The notes under the pieces are model-generated. The model did not search any database. It was not told where the DNA came from and saw only the letters and a list, made by a program, of their open reading frames with translations. A stretch of DNA of 32,811 nucleotides from Rhizophlyctis rosea (lineage: Eukaryota > Chytridiomycota > Chytridiomycetes > Rhizophlyctidales > Rhizophlyctidaceae). Below are positions 29,157 to 32,811 of this stretch, in pieces (the first letter of the stretch is position 1; each line of letters opens with the position of its first letter). Where the stretch lies: the NCBI GenBank assembly GCA_027596075.1, contig JADGJC010000396.1, forward strand, positions 1 through 32,811. The letters are read 5' to 3'. The position numbers and the translations under genes were made by a program.

Positions 29157-30356
29157 ATGGCTGACTCTTCCGACCCAAGGGCACCCGCATCCTCTAACGA
29201 CGTAGCTGCCAACCAAAGTGATACCCAAAACTCAACGTCTTCAAACTCGGACCCGACCACCGCGTTCCTGTCTTATCTCTCAACTTTAACTCCTGACACT
29301 CCTTCCGTAGCCTCACAAATAGGAGACTTCCTCTCCCGAGGTTCAAACCTCCTGCACAGCGACCCTACCACCGGCACAACTCCCCTCCACCTTGCCGCCC
29401 GCTCTGGAAATTCCGAAGCCGTGCAAGTAATCCTCGGTGCAGGTCACCCTTGGAATGCAGCAGACAATCAGGGAAAGAGTGCGGGGGAAGTGGCGAAAGA
29501 GTGTGGTTGGGATGAACTTTACACCCAGTTGGTAGAAGAAGGCGTAAGGGTTGAATTCGTCCTCGGTATGCTAGAGAAAGCTCAAGACAAGGAAGAAGAC
29601 GACGGAGAAGAAGAAGCAGATTCAACCACCCCTAAACAAACCCTCCTCAAAACTCGCCCCCAAAACATCTCCGAATCCACCACCCTCTCCGCCTCCTACC
29701 TCTCCTCAACCCTAACCTACACCCCAACAACTCTAACCGACACCTCCTCAAACGCCGTCATGATGTCCTGGGAAACCCCTCTAATGACCCTCCACACAAC
29801 CCACCTCTTCTCCTCCCGCCCCACCCCCACCTCCCCCTTCAACATCCTGAACATCGGCTTCGGCCTCGGCATAATCGACACCCTAATCCAATCCCACCAC
29901 CCAACAACCCACACAATAATCGAAGCCCACCCGGACGTATACGCAAAAATGATCGCAGACGGGTGGGATAAGAAACCGGGGGTGCAGATTATTTTCGCGC
30001 GGTGGCAGGATGCGATTGAGGAGGGAATGTTGGAACGGTCGTATGATGCGATTTTCTTTGATACTTTTGGAGAGAATTATGATGATTTAAGGGAGTTTCA
30101 TGAGCATTTGCCTAATCTCTTGACTGATGAGACGTCGATTTACTCGTTCTTCAATGGGTTGGCGGGGACGAATCCGTTCTTCCATGATGTGGCGTGTAGG
30201 ATGGTGGAGCTGGATTTGGCGGATATTGGGTTGGAGACGGAGTTTGTGGAAACCAATGTGGAGGAGTTGGGGGATGAGGTGTGGCAAGGGATGCGCAGAG
30301 CTTACTGGAGTTTGCCGGTTTATAGGGTGCCGGTGTGTCGATTGATCGGGTATTAG
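29157..30356 (+). CDS. RMT2: Protein arginine N5-methyltransferase RMT2 (type IV PRMT)
   Basis: Transfers a methyl group from S-adenosylmethionine to the delta nitrogen of arginine; in yeast the substrate is ribosomal protein Rpl12. A single exon of 399 residues, against 412 in yeast. An N-terminal ankyrin unit (TGTTPLHLAARSGNSEAVQV, AADNQGKSAGEVA) is followed by an acidic linker and the class I methyltransferase fold: AVMMSWETPLM, motif I ILNIGFGLGIID, post-I TIIEAHPDVYAKM, GVQIIFARWQDAI, then YDAIFFDTFGENYDDLREFH and SIYSFFNGLAGTNPFFHDV. The end, YWSLPVYRVPVCRLI, is typical. The ATG at 29157 sits in a CCGCCATGG context. This is a fungal-type gene and supports a fungal source. Confidence 0.95.
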   Translation: MADSSDPRAPASSNDVAANQSDTQNSTSSNSDPTTAFLSYLSTLTPDTPSVASQIGDFLSRGSNLLHSDPTTGTTPLHLAARSGNSEAVQVILGAGHPWNAADNQGKSAGEVAKECGWDELYTQLVEEGVRVEFVLGMLEKAQDKEEDDGEEEADSTTPKQTLLKTRPQNISESTTLSASYLSSTLTYTPTTLTDTSSNAVMMSWETPLMTLHTTHLFSSRPTPTSPFNILNIGFGLGIIDTLIQSHHPTTHTIIEAHPDVYAKMIADGWDKKPGVQIIFARWQDAIEEGMLERSYDAIFFDTFGENYDDLREFHEHLPNLLTDETSIYSFFNGLAGTNPFFHDVACRMVELDLADIGLETEFVETNVEELGDEVWQGMRRAYWSLPVYRVPVCRLIGY

Positions 30357-30608
30357 ATGAGACAGGCGGGGCTTTGTAAATAGAATTTCACGATAGATTG
30401 ACACGTCTTGTCGTGGGGCAACCAACACCGTTGTAATTTGTAGCAATAATTTAAACGTGATTGACCAGAACGTCCTCTTGGAGAAATTCACTTCTGCCGC
30501 AAAAGTCATTGGTATTGGTCTTCCCGTGAGTGGTCTTACGAACCTTTGATTCAAATCTGGTATTCTCATTTGAGTCAAATCATCCAGCTACTGTCCTTTC
30601 ATCCGCCT

Positions 30609-32323
30609 TCATCGCCTCCTATATCCCTTCGGCGTCCGCACAGGACTCTGCAATCCCAACGCCTCCATCTTCCCACTCAAAACCGCAAACGCCTCATTGA
30701 TTTCCTTCACTTTCTGCTCCGCCACCTCTCTTACTGTGGGCGCGCTGTTGGAATGCTTATCTACGGATTGCACATGAAGGTCAAGATCGAGTTACACTCC
30801 TTTACGAAGAATGTGCCATTACCTGGATGATACCGAACGACCAACCTCCGGTACGCTTTCCTGATATCCTCTGCACTCGCTCCCTTCCTGACACCCAAAA
30901 CTGCATGATAGTTTTTACTGGGATCTTCATCTTTCGTGGCACCTCCCCAGCGCCGCCGTTGACTTCCGTTTTCATCCTCCATTAGCCGGCGTGCGCTCTG
31001 CAGTGCGTCCAAGAAGGCTGGGTGGGAATGCATGCTGACTTTGAGCACTCAACGCTTCTCGTCAAGGACATCCGACCATACCGAAAAATGTACCTTTGTT
31101 CGTTCCGCGCGCCAGATCATTTGCGGTATGAAACTCCTCATAAGCACTTGCGGGAAGGTCGAGTTTTACATAGCAGAGGCCCCGACGATAGTGGACTTCA
31201 GGGACTGCGTAGGCTATCGAGATGAGGAAATGTACGTGGTTTTCTCAATTTGGCCTGATGCATGCCCACCTGGTCCTGATGGATTGACACTCAATGCCTC
31301 CTCGTAATCCGATAAAGCGTCCTCATGCCTATATAAGGCGTGTGTGTGAGACTTCCGTAAGATCAATGAATCCCACATACCACATACCATCCCTCAGCTA
31401 GATAAGCGTCCGCACGCCGTTTGTGCAACTTGTAGAAGAATGCCGCGTATTGAGAGTGAACGTTGGCAGACGAGAAACTTTGCATGATGGTAAGGGCTTC
31501 ACTGAATTGGTCTATGGCTTCAGCAGGTCTTCCTAACTTGAGAGATTGTCTTCAATCTCATCGATAGCGGCACAGCCATGATTGCAGAAAACCCACCTTC
31601 CCGGCAACAACACCACAATTGCTAAGAACCTTCGCTCTAACCACTCCTCCCAGCTCGTCAGCTGCCAAGTATGCCTGATACTTTTCCATAGCATCACTCA
31701 ATCCCTTTCGCCAACCATCCAGATCACGGCTTTGTTCCTTCGCAGCGGCCAACCGGACGAACGAATTGCCTTCCTCCTTGAGTTCGGATAGCTTACGGGT
31801 CATCTTCAGTAGTTGGTTTGTGAGCGGGTGGGTGGGATTTTGGCGAAGAGCACTTAGCAGTGTGCGTTCAATTTGCGGGTATGGTGTTAGATCTTTGCGA
31901 AAATGTGCGACGGCCGTGTCGATTAGGCTTTGAAGATTTGATGGTGAGGATGCGTTGGAGGGAGGTGGGGTGGGTGGTTGGGAAGTGGGAATGGCATGAT
32001 TTGGTGTGGATCTTGATGGCTCGGACGGCGTTTGCTTGAATGGTGATGTGGTTGTGGAATGTGCAACAGGCTTTGTTGTCGGCATGTGAGATGTTGAATG
32101 ATCCAAAAGAGGCGAAACCGGATGAGCGTTCTCATCCGTTACAAGATCTTTTCCCAGATGGCTGGATTCGGCACGTCCTGTCGTAAACCTCAAATGTCAG
32201 CGATGGCCATATGCCCTTTCTGATCAAATGCGGATGAAGCTTACGTGGTGGACTAGCATTAATCAATTCCGAAGCATCCTCACCCTCATTTTTGACGATG
32301 GCCCCTAATACTGACCTTATCAT
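30609..32323 (-). CDS. TPR and J-domain co-chaperone (DNAJC7-like)
   Basis: Seven exons (32245-32323, 31597-32177, 31388-31536, 31270-31328, 31094-31213, 30823-31038 and 30609-30760) give 451 residues. A Ser/Thr/Pro-rich N-terminus is followed by TPR-like helices (KLSELKEEGNSFVRLAAAKE, KVLSNCGVVAGKLGRPAEAI, YAAFFYKLHKRRADAYLAEG, WHEDALSDYEEALSVNPSG, VHYRRGLCYVKLDLPASAYE) and a C-terminal J domain: NYHAVLGVRKGASAEDIRKA, then the HPD tripeptide and QKVKEINEAFAVLSG. HPD is split by an intron (CCA-G/AT). J domains switch on Hsp70 ATPase and TPRs bind Hsp70/Hsp90 tails, so this would hand clients between them. The start at 32323 is the first ATG of the frame; a further upstream exon cannot be excluded. 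Confidence 0.88.
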
Positions 32324-32358
32324 CAGCCCCGCGATCTGAAGATTGCTTCAAACATTGC

Positions 32359-32553
32359 CTATTCCACACCTTGCAACTCAAAAGCGCTTCTCACATCATG
32401 ATATACGTTCCCTTTGGTCCTTTTCTCGTGGCCGCCTGTAAATAACTTGACACCTTGTAAATTATAGTCGTTGGCAAAATCTCTGATTTGTTTCAGAGTC
32501 GCAGAGGGCGGAAGCCCGTCGCCCGGAAAACTCGATAGGCCTTTTTGGGGCAT
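32359..32553 (-). CDS. Small hypothetical protein
   Basis: Open frame of 64 residues starting MPQKGLSSFPGDGLPP, with a plausible mixed helix region (LKQIRDFANDYNLQGVKLF) and basic HEKRTKG. It lies 35 bases upstream of the co-chaperone start on the same strand. I could not splice it to that gene without an intron too short to be real. It may be a short gene, an upstream reading frame in the co-chaperone leader, or the end of a gene that starts beyond the window. No family recognised. Confidence 0.3.
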   Translation of the reverse strand: MPQKGLSSFPGDGLPPSATLKQIRDFANDYNLQGVKLFTGGHEKRTKGNVYHDVRSAFELQGVE

Positions 32554-32764
32554 ACAAGGATTATCAACGTAAAAGGGGTACAACTGAGTGGTTAACTGTC
32601 AGCAGGTGGACTCTATGTGCCTGCTTTTTAGTCGATCAGTTTCCTGAATTTTCAACGCGCTGATGGGAACGACGATCGTGAAGAAGTGGGTGAGGAGAGA
32701 AGTTGATACAGTCCCCTTCAACGCAAAGGTGCACCCCCCACGTAGGGCGCCAACTTGTGGCTTA

Positions 32765-32772
32765 TATATGGC
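32765..32772 (-). promoter_or_regulatory. TATA-like box
   Basis: On the minus strand GCCATATATAAGCC forms a strong TATA match about 210 bases before the small ORF at 32553. The span 32554-32811 around it shows no clear coding sequence. Confidence 0.4.
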
Positions 32773-32811
32773 CCACCACCACGCTAACATCCGTTCCATT
32801 GTGACTTGAAA

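Noticed and set aside
1..32811. CRISPR arrays, bacterial operons, insertion sequences or transposase genes
   Set aside because: No regularly spaced repeats, ribosome-binding sites or transposase motifs; the gene structure is eukaryotic throughout.

Overview
The window looks like nuclear DNA of an early-diverging fungus, possibly a chytrid. Almost every gene is split by short GT-AG introns of about 50-110 bases. The gene set is fungal: an RMT2-type arginine methyltransferase, an SHR3-like permease chaperone, a secreted GH18 chitinase and a Golgi nucleotide-sugar transporter. TIR, MYND, ankyrin and BTB proteins are also present. Animal and plant features and bacterial operons are absent. The lineage is inference; no marker gene for it was seen. 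TAG ends several clean genes (chitinase, RMT2, BTB), so the standard code is assumed.

Layout. 0.4-1.9 kb: UDP-sugar transporter (-). 2.4-2.6 kb: a palindrome and an intron-bearing tRNA-like locus (+) with a T-run. 3.2-5.0 kb: a small coiled-coil protein and a His/Gln-rich Cys/His protein (both -). 5.5-7.9 kb: F-box-like/ankyrin protein (+), followed in the same frame, after one TAG, by an acidic then Ala/Lys-rich coiled protein. 8.1-9.9 kb: a Rho-family GTPase joined to a TIR domain (-); the Rho half is intact and the TIR half is broken. 10.9-12.2 kb: a MYND gene (+) in three frames, with a possible decayed copy of its first exon upstream. 12.7-16.5 kb: RPN1 of the 26S proteasome (-, 17 exons). 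16.9-18.1 kb: MATH-like/BTB protein (+) that begins with a histone H3 tail-like peptide. 18.5-19.6 kb: a multi-pass membrane protein (-). 20.2-22.9 kb: a chitinase with two GH18 domains (-), the second catalytically degenerate. 23.8-27.2 kb: tandem MYND paralogues (-), the downstream-numbered copy with signs of decay or of a new intron. 27.9-28.6 kb: SHR3-like protein (-), divergent from RMT2 at 29.2-30.4 kb (+). 30.6-32.3 kb: TPR/J-domain co-chaperone (-). 32.4-32.8 kb: a small ORF of unknown status.

Housekeeping genes (transporter, RPN1, RMT2, SHR3-like, J protein, chitinase) are intact and splice cleanly. They are interspersed with fast-evolving interaction-domain genes (TIR, MYND, ankyrin, BTB), several of which carry frame breaks. 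The most unusual item is the Rho-TIR fusion: a switch GTPase physically joined to a TIR domain, the fold that in other organisms cleaves NAD+ or scaffolds immune signalling. All exon structures were read by eye from splice signals and protein continuity; none is backed by RNA data.
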